Assembly: GCF_910594005.1 (NCBI RefSeq)
Contig: NC_057820.1
Location: forward strand, 7,383,001 to 7,447,000
From: Cervus elaphus
Taxonomy: Eukaryota; Chordata; Mammalia; Artiodactyla; Cervidae
Direction of reading: 5' to 3'
Length of the DNA stretch: 64,000 nucleotides
Shown: positions 9,966 through 20,965 of the stretch, piece after piece
Layout: each line of letters opens with the position of its first letter
Numbering within the stretch: the stretch's first letter is position 1
Notes under the pieces: model-generated
Told to the model about the DNA's origin: nothing
Databases searched by the model: none
What the model saw: only the letters and a program-made list of their open reading frames with translations
Position numbers and translations under genes: made by a program

Positions 9966-11180
9966 GAGTTCGGCATGACTAACCTGGCTCCGGAGATCAC
10001 ACGTACACTTCCTGTAGTGCCATGCAGTTGCCAAGTTGCATTTCTTGGAAGAAAAACAAACCCTGACTTTTCATTAATTGAAGAAAGAAAAAAAAAAAAA
10101 GGATCTGGAGTTCTAATTCCCCTGGGTTATCCCTGTTCCTGGTGTGATTTTCCCTTTTCTCTAATCATCTAGTCTCATTAATAAGAGGCCACCACACAGT
10201 TCCTTTTGTAACCCCTGGCTTAGCTCAGGGGTTTCCTTTAAAAGTCTTAAAGGAAAGGGGAGAAACCAGAAGATGCCACCACCATCTGTTGCAGGTCTTT
10301 CTTGAGCTTCATGTTAATAAGTCCTTCTCTCCACGGTGACTCACACCCCACAGCCCGCCCCTCCCCGCCAAGCCAAGCTGGGTTATGACTCATTCCGGCT
10401 TCTGACAGGCTCAAAAGAACCATACATTTAGGTCCAGTCTTTAAGGTCAGGGAGCACCGTGGTTCTTTAAGCTGCACCATTTGTGGGTGGCACACGCCTC
10501 TCCTTCAACCAAGGGGAACTCCGTGCCTCTGTGGGTTTCTTCCTTTCAGCTAATCGTTCTCTCTTTGGTCCCTGAAAACACTGTCAGTGGCGGGTATGCT
10601 CCTGAGTCAGAAATCAGGTCATGTATACTCTGGTCTGAGACTTCAGGTGACTTCTGGGGATTCGCAGAAGAGTTGGAGACTAGGGAAGTCAAGCCCTCTC
10701 TTAAGTGAAGCTCGTTAGGAATCCCAGCAAAAGCAGGAACCCCTCAGTGCTGCGTCATCACAGGCTACTGGGCCTGTGGTTTCCCCGGGAGGTTATAATT
10801 AGCAGTCAGCTCGCCCGGGAGGAAAGCAGGGACTGAGGCTCAGAACTGGTCCTCCTGCCTCTGGCTTGGCTTCCCTCCAGCCTGCCCCATCATCATGTCC
10901 CTCTTACGCTTAAGATCTTTAATGACTTCCTTTTACCCTCTACTTAACAACAGGAAGAATGCTTATGCAGGTTAAATGGAAAAGAAAAAAAGACTCACTT
11001 CTCTCCCTTTGCCTCCATGCCCGACCTGCCCAGGGTCTTCTAGTCTCTAAGACTCATCTCTGCTGTTGGCTTTTCTGATTGGCTAGTCTGAGCCAGGTGC
11101 CCACGCTGTATGTTTGTTTCACGTCTTGGACTTCTTTTCAGCTCAGTCCTACTGCTCCTCACTGTACTCAGGTTTTCTGT
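9966..11180. other. longest early stretch without recognised repeats
   Basis: About 1.2 kb without a clear TE. It contains an A13 run near 10089, a TGCGTCA string at 10751 and two CCCGGGAGG copies 30 bp apart at 10784 and 10814. No exon is supported. It is a reasonable candidate for unique or regulatory DNA. Confidence 0.35.
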
Positions 11181-11395
11181 CTGCTGGTGGTGGTTTAGTC
11201 GCTAAGTCGATTCTGACTCTTGTGATCCCGTGGACTGTAGCCTGCCAGGCTCCTCTGTCCATGGGTTTCTCCAGGCAAGAACACTGGAGTGGGTTGCCAT
11301 TTCCTTCTCCAGGGCATCTTCCTGACCCAGGGATTGAACCTGGGTCTCCTGCATTTCTGACAGATGACTTACCAACTGAGCTATGAGGGAAGCCC
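11181..11395 (-). mobile_element. Bov-tA SINE
   Basis: Perfect 10-bp TSD ggttttctgt at 11171-11180 and 11396-11405. The tRNA side ends in GAGCTATGAGGGAAGCCC. Confidence 0.93.
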
Positions 11396-11405
11396 GGTTT
11401 TCTGT

Positions 11406-11900
11406 GTAATCAATTGTCTTCTCAATCATGTGATGAATTCCTTGAGGAACAAGACCTTATTAGCCCAAGTTACATAGTAGGTGTTAGAAAGAATGAGCAA
11501 CATAGCAGGGTGATTGAGAAACTTACCTGTGTCTCTTTTTTTTATGTTACTGCAGATTCACTGGAAGCAAAGGAAAGGTATCCCTTTCTGGGTTATTGAG
11601 ATCAGAATTTTCTTTAATCTTAATGAAGGCAGTTAATAGCCTTTTGGGGCCTCAAGGCTGAAAAAAGTGAATGGGCCCCTTCCCATTCAGTCTCATGTAT
11701 TCTTTCGTTTGTTTTTTTTTCAAGGTACATACCCACTGAAGTATAGTCTAAACTGGAGATGGGACCTCTTCAGGGTTTGAAAGCAGTGAGGGACACAATC
11801 AGTGAGATGGTTGTGTCTTCTTGGCCTGGCTCAAGGCATGATTGTGCAGATATTGAGAGACCCAGTCCAGCTGGAAGGTGGTGGTGGTCATTACACTGGC
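11406..11900. other. unassigned stretch
   Basis: Two T-runs (about 11537 and 11712). No family or exon recognised. Confidence 0.3.
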
Positions 11901-12225
11901 CTGTTGTTGTTCAGTTGCTAAGTCATTTCCAGCTCTTTGCAATACCAAGGACTGCAGCACGCCAGGCTTCCCTGTCCTTCACTCTTCCCTGGAGTTTGCT
12001 CAAACTCATGTCCACTGAGTCAGCAGTGCTATTGAACTATCTCATCCTCCGTTGCCCCCTTCTCCTTATGCCTCCAATCTTTCCCAGCATCAGGGCTTTT
12101 TCCCAATGAGTCAGCTCTTTGCATCAGGTGGCCAAAGTATTGGAGCTTCAGTATCAGTCCTTTCAATGAATATTCAGGATTGATTTCCTTTAAGATTGGC
12201 TGGATTGACCTCCTTGCTGTCCTGA
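11901..12225 (-). mobile_element. BovB 3' fragment
   Basis: Antisense BovB from the terminal GTTCAGTTGCTAAGTC region to the CTCCTTGCTGTCC region. It corresponds to the extreme C-terminal coding part and 3' UTR, and is decayed. Confidence 0.87.
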
Positions 12226-12720
12226 GGGTTGCGTGCAGTGGCCTCTGGAGTTCCGGCAAAGTTCCCTGTGGCTGAGCTGGTGCAGAGGTGAAGGACTGCT
12301 AGCATAAGCATTCACTTTCTGGTCATCCATGACAACTGGGAAAGGGCTTCTGTTCAGCAACAGCAACACCAGGGACTAGAAATGAAAACTGAGGCTGGTG
12401 CCTCCTTACTACCCACCCCTTCCCCACCTCCATCATTTTCCTGGATCTAGTAAGCTCTAAGATTCTTATAGGATCCAGATGAGAGAGGGGGATTCATGTG
12501 GGTACAACTAAGATAGAATTTCTTTGATAGATAAGAGCTTTATGGGAATACTTTTATGTAACGAAGGTGCCTTGTCAACAAAGAAAAGAAACCACTAACC
12601 TTGCAAATGAATCAGCTGGAATGAGAAGGATTTCAGTCCAGTAAGGGTGTATGGAGCTTGGTGCTGAGAATATCATGGTGGATAAGTCATAGACCCTCCC
12701 TATATAGTGTTCCTTGGCAA
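12226..12720. other. unassigned stretch
   Basis: A TTCCCTGTGGCTGAGCTGGT string at 12258 looks like a SINE head, but the body does not follow. The rest is unassigned. Confidence 0.3.
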
Positions 12721-12724
12721 ACTA

Positions 12725-12922
12725 TGGGCTTCCCTTGTGGCTCAGCTGGTGAAGAATCTGCCAGCAATGCAGGAAACCTGGGTTCAATCCTTGGGTTGGG
12801 AAGATCCCCTGGAGAAGGGAAAGGCTACCCACTCCAGTATTCTGGCCTGGATAATTCCATGGACTGTATAGTCCATGGAGTCTCAAAGAGTAGGGCACAA
12901 CTGAGCGACTTTCACTTTCACT
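12725..12922 (+). mobile_element. Bov-tA SINE (hairpin-tail type)
   Basis: Complete sense copy. A perfect inverted repeat with 9-bp arms and a 4-nt loop lies at 12857-12878. A 7-bp ttggcaa flank (12714-12720 and 12923-12929) may be the TSD. Confidence 0.92.
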
Positions 12923-13108
12923 TTGGCAATGTATGAGGTCAACCAGATGGCCACATAATCAGGACCTTCTGTAGTTGAATTTGCTGTATATGTTGAGGTA
13001 GAAGGAAGCACGGAAGGGAGTGGAGCGTAGCCTGGGTTAAGGAGGCAGGGAAGATGTTCTAGGGTATATTGTACTTGAGCTTCTCCTTGCTGGTAAATGA
13101 ACTAAATT

Positions 13109-13141
13109 TGTGATGAGAGAGAGAGAAAGAGAGAGAGAAAG
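13109..13141. repeat. (GA)n-rich tract
   Basis: Purine tract of GA and GAAA units. Confidence 0.85.
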
Positions 13142-13394
13142 GGTATTCTAAACATTAGGGAAACAGAGTTAGAAATTTGTATGAACTATCTTGGATGTGG
13201 GGGCATTTATATATACTTGGATGTTACTGTAAAAGGAGTGTGTGACTTTAGTAGTGGAAAATGACGTTAGAATGCTAAACAGGTCCAGAACCAGAGAACA
13301 CTGGACCACATCCCAAGGATGATGGGCAGAAATCAGAGGCTTTTAAGGAAGTCAAATTTCAGCTTTAGAAACATAGATTAACTAGTACATGCTT
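13142..13394. other. unassigned spacer
   Basis: Nothing recognised. Confidence 0.3.
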
Positions 13395-13540
13395 GGAGAT
13401 GGTTGGATGGCATCACTGACTCATGAACATGGGAGTTTGAGTAAGCTCCAGGAGTTGGTGATGGACAGGGAAGCCTGGAGTACTGCAGTCCATGGGGTCG
13501 CAAAGAGTGAGACATGACAGAGTGACTGAACTAAACTGAG
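13395..13540 (+). mobile_element. BovB 3' fragment
   Basis: Sense terminal ~145 bp: GATGGTTGGATGGCATCACT, then GGAGTTGGTGATGGACAGGG, ending GACTGAACTAAACTGA. Confidence 0.87.
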
Positions 13541-13616
13541 GTCTTATGAATAAATCCTGAAACCTCAATGTTTTTTCAGTGGTTTTATGCAGTGTCCAAA
13601 CCAAGGATAGTGGTGA

Positions 13617-13650
13617 TGTCATGATGATGATGACAATGCTGATGATGACA
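13617..13650. repeat. (ATG)n-rich low-complexity tract
   Basis: Imperfect GATGAT units immediately left of a MIR. Confidence 0.7.
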
Positions 13651-13654
13651 GCAG

Positions 13655-13860
13655 GTAACAAATAGTGCCTCAGTATGTGTCACAGTGACCCTAAGCGCCT
13701 TATAAATATTTTCTTAGTCCTCATAACAACCCTGAAAGGTAGAACTATTATCTGTTCCCATTAGACAAGCAAGAAAATTGAGGGCAAAGAGGTATCAGAC
13801 TTGAGATATAGCTGGTTCTGGATGGCCAACACCAGAACTAGTTTTGAACACATCCATAGG
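13655..13860 (-). mobile_element. MIR, near full length
   Basis: Antisense order is kept: CTAAGCGCCTTATAAATATT, CTCATAACAACCCTGAAAGG, then the core and a tRNA-side block. Confidence 0.68.
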
Positions 13861-14044
13861 AAGGAACAACTTCAGGGAACTGGGGGTTAGTAGGTAGGAA
13901 AAAAGTCACTGCCCCCTGGGAAGAGCCCTGAGAACAGAGAACATGGCCTGGAGTGTTGAAGCGTGTAGGACCTTGGGGGAGAGAAATGGTAGACAGGTGT
14001 CATTCCTGGATATTTTGTCAAGGATGACACAAACGGCCCATGAA

Positions 14045-14110
14045 TTCATCCAGCCCCTATTGAACATAGCTCTGTGGCAGGTTGTGGGTTAGACCTAAAG
14101 ATACATATCC
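14045..14110 (-). mobile_element. possible L2 fragment
   Basis: CCCTATTGAACATAGCTCTG resembles antisense L2. Short and weak. Confidence 0.3.
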
Positions 14111-14220
14111 TCCCTGTGGCTTTTAGAAGCATCTGGTTGATTCCAGGAATGGCAGAGTGACAGGCAGACAGAAAACTGTAAAATCTTTCCTTTACTTTTC
14201 GTTCATCTCTTAATATGCAT

Positions 14221-14443
14221 GTGCATACTAAGTCGCTCCAATCATGTCTGACTCTTTGCAACCCCATGAACTGTAGCCCATCAGCTCCCCTGTTCATGGG
14301 ATTTCCCAGGCAGGAATTCTGGAGTGGGTTGCCATTTCCTGCTCCATTGAATCTTTCCAAGCTTGGGATTGAACTCGCATCTCCAGTGTCTCCCGCATTG
14401 GCAGGCAGATTCTTTACCACTAGCACCACCTGGAAAGCCCCCA
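14221..14443 (-). mobile_element. Bov-tA SINE (long-head type)
   Basis: Perfect 10-bp TSD taatatgcat at 14211-14220 and 14444-14453. It has a longer head with CCACTAGCACCACCTGG. Confidence 0.93.
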
Positions 14444-14794
14444 TAATATGCATAGGTAGGTTTTTTTTGTCTGCTTGTCCAACATCCATTTTCTTTCTTT
14501 TGATTTTCCTTTTAGGACTTACCCCTCAACCATGTTGCTCAACACTTGTAGGGTTGGTCTGAGATTCAAACTAGAGTCTCTAGAATCTGACTTTGAATGG
14601 AGTGACATAGTAATGAGAAATGGCTATAGCTGCTTCATCTAGCACCCTGAAGAGGCTTTCCTTTGGTTCCTGGAGTTGGGGGTGCTGGAGCACACAGCTT
14701 GTTTTCTTTATAGTCATGTATTCTCTCATATCATCATCTATCTATTTAAGTACCTAGCTGTCTATCTAAAATCATACTGTATATAGTTGTGTAT

Positions 14795-15010
14795 GGGTTT
14801 CCAAAATGGCTAAGTGGTCAAGAACCTGCCTGCCAATGCAAGAGCCAGAGATGCGGTTCCTTCCCTTAGTCAGAGAGATCCCATGTAGGAGGAAATGGTA
14901 ATCCAGTCCAGTATTCTTGCCTGGGAAATCCCATGGACAGAGGAGCCTGGTAGGTTACAGTCCCTGGGGTTGCAAAAAGTTGGACAAGACTGAGTGACTG
15001 AGCACAGCAC
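14795..15010 (+). mobile_element. Bov-tA SINE
   Basis: Strongly diverged head (TTTCCAAAATGGCTAAGTGG). Probable 7-bp TSD tgtgtat at 14788-14794, repeated at 15018-15024. Confidence 0.88.
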
Positions 15011-15109
15011 GTAAATGTGTGTATATATACTTTTTTTTTTGCTTATATTGGCCGATTGTTTTCTGTTGCTTTCAACCAAAAACATTTAACTAATGTGCAG
15101 CCTTTTCTG

Positions 15110-15225
15110 GTATCTTCCTGCCTTGGTTTTTCTACCTGTAAAATGGGAATAGTAAAACTTGCTATGTTCCCTCAGGAGGTTGTAGATTAAAGGTGCATGT
15201 CAATAAAATGCTTTCAGAGGCTTGG
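15110..15225 (+). mobile_element. MIR
   Basis: CTACCTGTAAAATGGGAATA core and the following TTCCCTCAGGAGGTTGT block. Confidence 0.7.
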
Positions 15226-15780
15226 ATGAGAGTTTCTATAGAACTACAAAGTCTCCTTCTCAGTTTTAGCTGAACTTTCAAAGAGGGACTTTCTTTATAT
15301 ACCATAAAACAGCTTTTATCCTGAGAGGATGTGTTCCTGGTTTTACTGTCTCTGTAAACAGTTTAAGGATTGCTCCATACCTGCTGTGTTCCCAAAGCTA
15401 CCATTCAAGATGAAAGCTCAGCTTTATTTAGCGTGAGAAGCTGCGGTGTGACCAGGGAGGTGATGTGGCATTGTGTGTCATTTAGTGAGGAAGAAGTTGG
15501 GCCAAGTTCTCAGGTTGTTACTTTTTTGGCTTTTTAGGGTTAATACTCACATTCTTACCTTAAATCAAAATAAAATGCAGAACCCCCACTGATTTTAGAA
15601 TAAAAAAGAGTTGCATCATTTTAAGAGTATTTGCCAATTTTGAAAATGTGTATAGTAATAAACACTATAACACCTACAGATTCTAGAATATATGATTTTC
15701 AAAACACATATACTTTTCCTTGGGCCTATGTAAATTCTAGAGTATCTGGAAGAAGCCAACTATAAATATGACTTTTTTGC
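15226..15780. other. unassigned AT-rich stretch
   Basis: No repeat or gene recognised. Confidence 0.3.
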
Positions 15781-15783
15781 ATG

Positions 15784-15989
15784 TGAGCTCAGTTGTGCCT
15801 GACTCTGCGACTCCATGGACTGTAGCTGGCCAGGCTTCTCTGTCCATGGATTTTTCCGGGCAAGAATACTGGAGTGGGTAGCCTTTCCCTTCTCCAGGGG
15901 CTCTTCCTGACCCAGGGATCAAAGCCACATCTCCTGTGTCTCTGGAATTGGCAGGCAGATTCTTTACTACTGTGCCACTTGGGAAGCCT
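15784..15989 (-). mobile_element. Bov-tA SINE
   Basis: Antisense copy whose tail lacks a few bases of the GTGTCTGACTCTTTGCGAC region. It ends in GCCACTTGGGAAGCC. Confidence 0.9.
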
Positions 15990-16147
15990 ATACATCAGAC
16001 TACTGAGTTATTATTTTAAGTGAACCATTTTTACAGTATGCAAACATTATGATGATAATGCCACTCATCAGAGAAAATTTGGAAATGTAGAAGGGTAGAA
16101 AAATATGGACAAATGCATCAGTATTTCAGTAGACTTGCTGCCCTAAA

Positions 16148-16326
16148 GGGCTTCCCTTGTGGCTCAGCTGGTAAAGAATCCGCCTGCAATGCAGGAGACC
16201 TGGGTTTGATCCCTGGGTTGGGAAGATCCCCTGGAGAAGGGAAAGGCCACCCACTCCAGTATTCTGGCCTGGAGAATTTCATGGACTGTATAGTCCATGG
16301 GGTCTCAAAGAGTCAGACATGACTGA
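16148..16326 (+). mobile_element. Bov-tA SINE (hairpin-tail type)
   Basis: Perfect 11-bp TSD gctgccctaaa at 16137-16147 and 16327-16337. Confidence 0.94.
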
Positions 16327-16359
16327 GCTGCCCTAAAACAGCAATTCATTACATTTTCA

Positions 16360-16538
16360 TAAGAGACAAATATACATGAGACCAGAGCTCGATCCCTGGC
16401 TCGGGAAGATCCCCTGGAAAAAGAAATGGCAACCTACTCCAGTATTCTTGCCTGGAGCATCCCATGAATGGTGGAGCCTGGTGGGTTATAGTCCATGGGA
16501 TCTCACAGAGTTGGACATGACTAAAGCGATGTAGCACG
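16360..16538 (+). mobile_element. Bov-tA SINE, head replaced
   Basis: Perfect 13-bp TSD cattacattttca at 16347-16359 and 16539-16551. The first ~20 bp are not recognisable as the usual head, so the copy is 5'-truncated or diverged. Confidence 0.9.
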
Positions 16539-16551
16539 CATTACATTTTCA

Positions 16552-17218
16552 CATATACCAATTTCCTTTTGTTGTAATTGTTTTGTAATTATTTCCTATT
16601 AGTTGATACAGTTTTATGCCCTGTGCTTTTTTTTTTTTTCTCTCTTGTTATATTACAGCTCTGGGAGTTATCTATTTTCACTCCCAAACTCAGTGGATTA
16701 CAATAAGAACCATTTTGATTACTGATGAGTCTGGGGGTTGACTGAAGATTTCTTCCCTCTGCAGTCTCATCTGAGCTTACACATGGGTTTGCCGTCAGGT
16801 GATTTTTGCTGGGCAATCTCAGTCATGTCGGGGGCGGGGTTCCCCGCTCACCTGCTCTCAGTCTCTCCTCCAGAAGACCAGCCGGGGCTTGTATTTGTGA
16901 TGGTGGCCAGATTCCCAGAGAGAGAGAGCAGGAGCAGGGGAGGTTTAACTGCAGCCTGGGCGTATCGCTGATTCCCGGTGGTTTATTGCCAGTGCAGGCC
17001 ACAAAGCTGACCTGGATTCCACAGCTGAGCAGGTAGCCTGCATGCTCAATGGGAAGGGACTGGTCATGTGCAATGGCCAGGGATAGAGGAGAATTGTATC
17101 TAGGGCTTGCCATCACTCAGTATAACGCAAGTACACTCTATATTAACTCATCGACGTATGTCAGGACTTTATGGTATTACACTGAGTGACACCATCACAG
17201 ACAATTTAAATATCACCG
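16552..17218. other. unassigned; possible old LTR/DNA repeat
   Basis: T-run at about 16629. From 16660 to 17120 there is a faint resemblance to an old mammalian interspersed repeat (TTATCTATTTTCACTCCC...). GC rises at 16820-16990. No gene is supported. Confidence 0.3.
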
Positions 17219-17227
17219 TATTTTAAG

Positions 17228-17440
17228 GAGGGCTTCCCAGGAGGCACTAGTAGTATGCAGGAGACATAAGAGAGGAGGGTTCAATGCTTGGGTCAGGAAG
17301 GTCCCCTGGAGGAGGAAATGGCTACCTACTGCAGTATTCTTGCCTGGAGAAGCCCATGGACAGAGGAGCCTGGAGGGCTACAGTCCATCAGGTCATAAAG
17401 AGTCAGACATAACTGAGTTGACCTAGCATGCACATAGTCA
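17228..17440 (+). mobile_element. Bov-tA SINE (long-head type)
   Basis: Perfect 9-bp TSD tattttaag at 17219-17227 and 17441-17449. The head reads CAGGAGGCACTAGTAGTATG. Confidence 0.92.
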
Positions 17441-17719
17441 TATTTTAAGAAATATAGGATTTTTTTTTCTTGTTTTGCTGCAGCACAGCAAACAGTTTTG
17501 TGAAGAGCAAACCTTTCTGTTTGGGGTTATTTTAAAAATCCTAATACAGAATCACAGAAGTGGATGTCTTGTTTATAAGTATGACAAGTATCTTTTGTAA
17601 GTTTATAAGTATTCTTATTGTTTTCCCTTCGTTCTTCTAAAGCGCTTTGCAAGAAGCTTACACCAACTTCAATCCACATCAGAGGGTTTACTCTACCACC
17701 CTGCCAACGATCTGCCTGC

Positions 17720-17842
17720 ATGCAAAGTCGCATCAGTCGTGTCTGACTCTTTGCGACCCCACGGACTGTAGCCCACCAGGCTCCTCTGTCCATGGGATTC
17801 TCCAGGCAGGCATAATGGAGTGGGTTGCCATGCCCTCCTCCA
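17720..17842 (-). mobile_element. Bov-tA SINE, tail half only
   Basis: Antisense BovA-like half. It stops at CATGCCCTCCTCCACTC, so the tRNA-like head is missing. Confidence 0.85.
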
Positions 17843-18519
17843 CTCATATTGAATACTTAAAAAAAAGAAAAATCAAATAAGGAGTCTCCCACCCCCAGCA
17901 TTTCCTTGATGTAATTGGTGTGTTTATTTAATTGCTAATAAACAAAATGAGGGATCCAAAAGGTAAAAAGAGGTTTTATGTAGTCAAACAAGATTAGGAG
18001 ATGCTGTGTGTCATGTTCCTATCCTAGTTAATCACAGTGTACATGCTTTGAGGATTCTCATGGTCAGGTGTTCAACTTTATTGTTGAGTCAGTATTCCCT
18101 TAATTAATTAGATCACGGGACAATCATTTTTGTAGCATGAATTAACACTTTTGAACAACTGCTTTGAGTGGGATATTCTTGAGGAAATGCTGCCTTAATA
18201 AAACATAGTAGTTTTTTCCTCATCAAGGGAATTTCAGATACCCTGGAAAAAGGCAAGAAGGATATGAGACACCCTTGGGGCTTCTGGTCATTCCTAAAAT
18301 CATGCCAAACTTTATGAAAAAGAAATTAATCTTGTCAATGAAAATGTTCAGCTTCTCTTTCTTCCCAATCATTCTCTTTGCAGTGATCATCCTGGGTCTT
18401 TCAGGTTTTGTTTGAAGGGATGCATACTTGCCCAGAAATAGCAAGCTGGCATTTTTCTGTTCTTTACATTTACACAATGAAACTTAACCTATCTAGTGGC
18501 CTGGAGCTTAAACTGGCCA
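17843..18519. other. unassigned stretch
   Basis: About 650 bp of AT-rich DNA without recognised repeats. An 84-codon antisense frame (18223-18477) has no known domain. Confidence 0.3.
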
Positions 18520-18645
18520 TTTTCTAAGACTGTGCTGCTCTAGATATGGTCTGAAGACCAGCAGCATTGGCCCTGTCTGGGATCTTAGTGACAAGGCAGG
18601 GTCTTAGGCCCTGCCCTCCTGAATCGGTCAGCGTGCCTTTTCAGA
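18520..18645 (-). mobile_element. MER5A-type hAT DNA transposon fragment
   Basis: Antisense MER5A-like order: GGTCTGAAGACCAGCAGCAT, then AGGCCCTGCCCTCCTGAATC. Non-autonomous. Confidence 0.6.
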
Positions 18646-18736
18646 AGACTTCTTGGTGGTTCAGTGAGTGTGTATTAATGGTGAAGAGTACCAATCCAGG
18701 GACACCCAGCTAATCTAAAAGACCTGCTTCCCACGA

Positions 18737-18942
18737 GGGCTTCCCTCATGGCTCAGCTGGTAAAGAATCCGCTTGCAATGCAAGAGAACTAGGTTCAATC
18801 CCTGGGTTGGGAAGATCCCCTGGAGAAGGGAAAAGCTACCCACTCCAGTATGCTGGCCTGGAGAATTCCATGGACTGTATAGTTCATGGGGTCACAAAGA
18901 GTCAGACACGACTGAGTGACCTTCACTTCACTCACTTCCTCC
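18737..18942 (+). mobile_element. Bov-tA SINE (hairpin-tail type)
   Basis: Complete sense copy. The hairpin arms carry one substitution (AGTTCATGG). TSD not certain. Confidence 0.92.
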
Positions 18943-19164
18943 TGAACATTCCTTTGTTATTCAGCTGCCATCACCAGGCATGGCAGAGTCGGGAGGTATA
19001 TATTGTCTTCAACACAGCTTCTAGGGCAGTGACTTTATTGTAGCAGGCCCCTCAGTCCAATCATAGCAAATGACTCAGATTTATGAAGCACTAACTAATG
19101 GCTTTTTATAGAGTTCTATTTCTTAGGCACTCTTCAGAAGTAGTTAAAAACATGGGCCTGATAT

Positions 19165-19515
19165 ATTAAGTTGACCCTAAAAATGCATTCCAATGTACAG
19201 TAGGTGCAGACAAATACTATTTGATTCCACTTCTACAAAGTATCTAGAATAGTCAAATTCATAGTGTCAGAAAGTGCATTGGTAGATACCAGGGGCTGGG
19301 GGTTGGGGGTGGAGGAGGAGAGGAATAATGAGGACTTACTGTCTAATGGGAACAGAGTTTCGGTTTAGGAAAGTGAAAAATTCAGGAATTGGATGATAGT
19401 GAGAATTTACACAGCAGTCTGAGCAGACTTGGTGCTGCTGAAATGTGCAGTTACGTATGGTTAAAATATTAATAAGAGGTTTTATATTCTGTGATTTTCA
19501 CCACAAGAAAAGAAC
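19165..19515 (+). mobile_element. ancient L1 3' end
   Basis: Sense: end of ORF2-derived sequence (ACAAATACTATTTGATTCCA), then 3' UTR with GATACCAGGGGCTGGGGG and TATGGTTAAAATATTAATAA. It is a homologue of the fragment at 50202-50530. Confidence 0.75.
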
Positions 19516-19554
19516 ATTTTAAAAAGCCTTAAAAACAAAAGAAAAAAAGATGAG

Positions 19555-19690
19555 TCTAAAGGAGACTTCCTTTTTCTGCCAGCTACTAGCTGTGTGACCT
19601 TGGACACGTAAGTGAAACTTTCTGTGCCGTGGCTCATTCATCTGTAAAAGGAGGATAGAGGAGATGGCGGTAACAGTCCACGGGGTCGCC
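19555..19690 (+). mobile_element. MIR
   Basis: CTACTAGCTGTGTGACCTTG followed by CATTCATCTGTAAAAGGAGG. Confidence 0.75.
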
Positions 19691-19698
19691 TCAATCAA

Positions 19699-19906
19699 GG
19701 GGCTTCCCTGGTGGCTCATGTGATAAAGAATCTGCCTGCGATGGGGAGACCCGGCTTCAATCCCTGGGCCTGGAAGATTCCCTTGGAGAAGGGAACAGCT
19801 ACGCGCTCCAGTATTCTTCCCTGGAGTGTCCCATGGGCAGAGGAGCCTAGCAGGCTACAGTCCACGGCGTTGCAAAGAGTCGGACATGATAGAGCCACTA
19901 ACAATT
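19699..19906 (+). mobile_element. Bov-tA SINE
   Basis: Complete sense copy. The preceding CAGTCCACGGGGTCGC at 19674 may be a scrap of an older SINE tail. Confidence 0.9.
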
Positions 19907-20159
19907 TCATCTTTTCACTTTCGAAAGGAGGATAAGGGAAATTTCTGTTTCTTAGACCCAAGACAGGCTACAGTATTTGCAGGGTCTAGTACTGATTGAA
20001 AATGTGGAGCACCATGTCCAAACATTATGGCCTTTCTGAAGTCAGGTCCATGGATGACTTGAAGCTGTCCCTCCTAGAGCTGTTAAGGTGATCACTGAGC
20101 CTAGGACAGGGGAGGAACTCAGTACGTTCCAGGTGTTAATAAAGGGTAGAGAGGTATGT
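19907..20159. other. unassigned spacer
   Basis: Nothing recognised. Confidence 0.3.
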
Positions 20160-20275
20160 AATATTTCTCTCACTTTGCAAAACAAAGAACTGAGGATCTG
20201 AAAAATAAAGCAATTTACCCAACAAGGCCAGACAGCTGAGCCGCTGTGACATGACTGAACTTGGGTCTGCTTCTA
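20160..20275 (-). mobile_element. MIR
   Basis: Antisense MIR core and tRNA-side block: AAAGAACTGAGGATCTGAAA, then GAACTTGGGTCTGCTTC. Confidence 0.6.
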
Positions 20276-20526
20276 AAGAGAATGAGCAGAAATTCCCGAA
20301 AGAAGGAACAAGGGCAGGAGGAAATGAACTTGTCCTGAATCCATGGGGGGTGGGAGGGGGCCGGATGAGAAGAACCAAGGGCCAGGGACCCACCCACTTC
20401 TCTCACTGTCAAGGGAAGAGCAAGGGAGGAGTGTGTGTCTCGGGTCTGTGGCACCCGAGGACACCTCCCAGGTCAAAGGTGGGACTGACAGCCACTGACT
20501 CAGGTTGGGCTGTGGCTGAGATACCT
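20276..20526. other. unassigned spacer
   Basis: GC-rich, no family recognised. Confidence 0.3.
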
Positions 20527-20720
20527 TCGTTGTTCAGTTGGTAAGTCTTATCTGACTTTTTGCGACCCCGTGGACTGCAGCATACCAGGCTTTCCTGCCC
20601 TTCGCTATCTCCCGGAGTTTGCTCAGATTTATGTCCATTGAGTTGGTCATGCTGTCTAACCATCTCATCCTCTTTTGCCCTCTTCTCTTTTTGCCTTCCA
20701 TCTTTCCCAGCCTCAGGGTC
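20527..20720 (-). mobile_element. BovB 3' fragment
   Basis: Antisense terminal ~190 bp, ending at ATCTTTCCCAGCCTCAGGGT. Confidence 0.87.
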
Positions 20721-20965
20721 TAGCAGAACTTTTTGATCTATCTTGATCAGAAACTGAAGCCTGTGTACCATTTCTCAGGCCTGCGGTTTCCTAAGATCTT
20801 GAATGACTCCATTCTAAGTAGAGAACCAGATTCTTTCCTCTGCCGCCCCCTATCTGATAGACATCTATTTCTTTTCTTTGGGGTGCAACATTTCCTGGTC
20901 TCCAAAGAGATCAATCTGAAAAAACTTCTTTCATCCCAGGCACCCAGAAATCTGGCTTATTAGTC
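20721..20965. other. unassigned spacer between BovB fragments
   Basis: About 245 bp that match no family known to me. Confidence 0.3.

Noticed and set aside
16148..16326. tRNA gene
   Set aside because: The B-box-like GGTTTGATCCC belongs to the SINE head. No cloverleaf or acceptor stem can be formed, and the same sequence recurs throughout the window.
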